The position numbers were made by a program, and so were the translations under genes. DNA of 6,020 nt from Burkholderiales bacterium (GTDB lineage: Bacteria > Pseudomonadota > Gammaproteobacteria > Burkholderiales > Burkholderiaceae_E), in assembly GCA_027489195.1 (NCBI GenBank), contig JAIYAG010000412.1, forward strand, positions 1 through 6,020, written 5' to 3'. Each line of letters opens with the position of its first letter. Within the stretch, counting starts at the first letter, position 1. Under the pieces are notes generated by a model, which saw only the letters and a list, made by a program, of their open reading frames with translations, did not search any database and was not told the DNA's origin. Shown here piece after piece: positions 5,441-6,020 of the stretch.

Positions 5441-6020
5441 ATGGCCACCGATTTCACCCTCTACTGCTTCGCCCAGTCCGGCAACGCCTACAAGGCGGCA
5501 CTGATGCTGAACCTGTGCGGCGCCGACTGGACGCCGCGCTTCGTGGACTTCTTCAACGGCGAGACGCGCACCGACGCGTACCGCGCGATCAACGTGATGG
5601 GCGAGGTGCCGGTGCTCGAGCACCGTGGCCGGCGCCTGTCGCAGTCGGGCGTGATCCTCGACTACCTGGCGCACACGCTCGGTCGCTTCGACTGGGAGGG
5701 CGAGGAAGAGCGGCGCGAGGTGCTGCGCTGGCTGCTCTGGGACAACCACAAGCTCACCAGCTACACCGCGACGCTGCGCTTCCTGATGGCGCTGTCGAAG
5801 GACCCGAACCCGGCGGTCGTCGAGACCTTCCGCGCCCGCGCGCTGACTGCGATCAAGGTGCTCGACACGCAGCTCACCGGCCGCGAATGGGTGGCGCTCG
5901 ACAAGCCCTCGATCGCCGACCTGTCGATCTGCGGCTACCTGTGGTTCAACGACGAGTTCGGCGTCGATTGGGCGACCTACCCGGCGATCCGCGCGTGGCT
6001 CGGCCGGCTGCAGGCGATGC
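5441..6020 (+). CDS. Glutathione S-transferase family protein (3' truncated by window)
   Basis: An open frame runs from ATG 5441 to the window end, giving 193 residues with no stop; a full GST is usually about 200-230 residues, so little is missing. Cytosolic GSTs conjugate glutathione to electrophiles or use it to reduce or isomerise substrates. The N-terminal thioredoxin-like domain starts with TLYCFAQSGNAYKAALML (6-23); Ser13 is a candidate glutathione-activating residue (inference). The cis-proline motif is GEVPVLEH (54-61, Pro57), followed by the glutathione-contacting Gln68-Ser69 in LSQSGVILDYL (66-76). The all-helical C-terminal domain begins near residue 88 and contains the N-capping box SIAD (157-160) within DKPSIADLSICGYLWF. 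The start has its own ribosome site, GGAGA at 5429-5433. It follows the DapB-like gene after 58 bases, in the same direction. The GST class and substrate cannot be assigned. A role in removing electrophilic intermediates of the pathway upstream is plausible. Confidence 0.92.
   Translation, partial: MATDFTLYCFAQSGNAYKAALMLNLCGADWTPRFVDFFNGETRTDAYRAINVMGEVPVLEHRGRRLSQSGVILDYLAHTLGRFDWEGEEERREVLRWLLWDNHKLTSYTATLRFLMALSKDPNPAVVETFRARALTAIKVLDTQLTGREWVALDKPSIADLSICGYLWFNDEFGVDWATYPAIRAWLGRLQAM

Noticed and set aside
4143..5504. A 453-codon + strand frame across the hydrolase and DapB-like genes
   Set aside because: It is an out-of-frame Arg/Ala-rich reading. Both real genes in this stretch have complete motif sets in other frames.

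Overview
The window is very GC-rich (roughly 70% by eye, with G/C strongly preferred at third codon positions). Every gene I can support lies on the + strand. Protein style, tight gene packing, and an aceK end followed by acyl-CoA genes all suggest a high-GC betaproteobacterium, most likely Burkholderiales. This assignment is inferred from family resemblance; no rRNA or other taxonomic marker is present.

Layout: 1-307 is the 3' end of aceK (isocitrate dehydrogenase kinase/phosphatase). 325-1521 is a thiolase (acetyl-CoA C-acetyltransferase type). 1553-2230 is a short-chain dehydrogenase/reductase of the C-factor-like type. 2224-2658 is a RidA/YjgF-family protein that lacks the usual active-site arginine. 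2740-3894 is an acyl-CoA dehydrogenase. 3902-4567 is a dienelactone-hydrolase-family alpha/beta hydrolase. 4564-5382 is a DapB-like reductase that lacks the catalytic histidine pair. 5441-6020 is a glutathione S-transferase cut by the window edge. No intergenic gap exceeds 81 bases. I see no tRNA, rRNA, CRISPR array, insertion sequence or clear promoter.

The genes look like one co-transcribed metabolic cluster. Clear Shine-Dalgarno sequences precede the thiolase, the acyl-CoA dehydrogenase and the GST. The genes between them start by overlap (7 and 4 bases) or at short gaps with poor ribosome sites. This suggests three translational blocks: thiolase-SDR-RidA-like, ACAD-DLH-DapB-like, and GST. 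Acyl-CoA dehydrogenase plus thiolase points to oxidation of an acyl-CoA to acetyl-CoA. AceK upstream controls entry of acetyl-CoA carbon into the glyoxylate bypass. The hydrolase, SDR and GST could process or detoxify ring-derived or electrophilic intermediates, but the substrate cannot be read from the sequence.

The most interesting signals are the two divergent enzymes. The RidA-like protein and the DapB-like protein both belong to families that act on imine/enamine or unsaturated-ring chemistry. Both keep the fold motifs but lack the textbook catalytic residues. Smaller curiosities are short repeats that duplicate the stop-codon contexts of these same two genes, and a GC hairpin abutting the GST ribosome site. 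Nothing here is a defence system or mobile element; it is mostly an ordinary chromosomal metabolic region.
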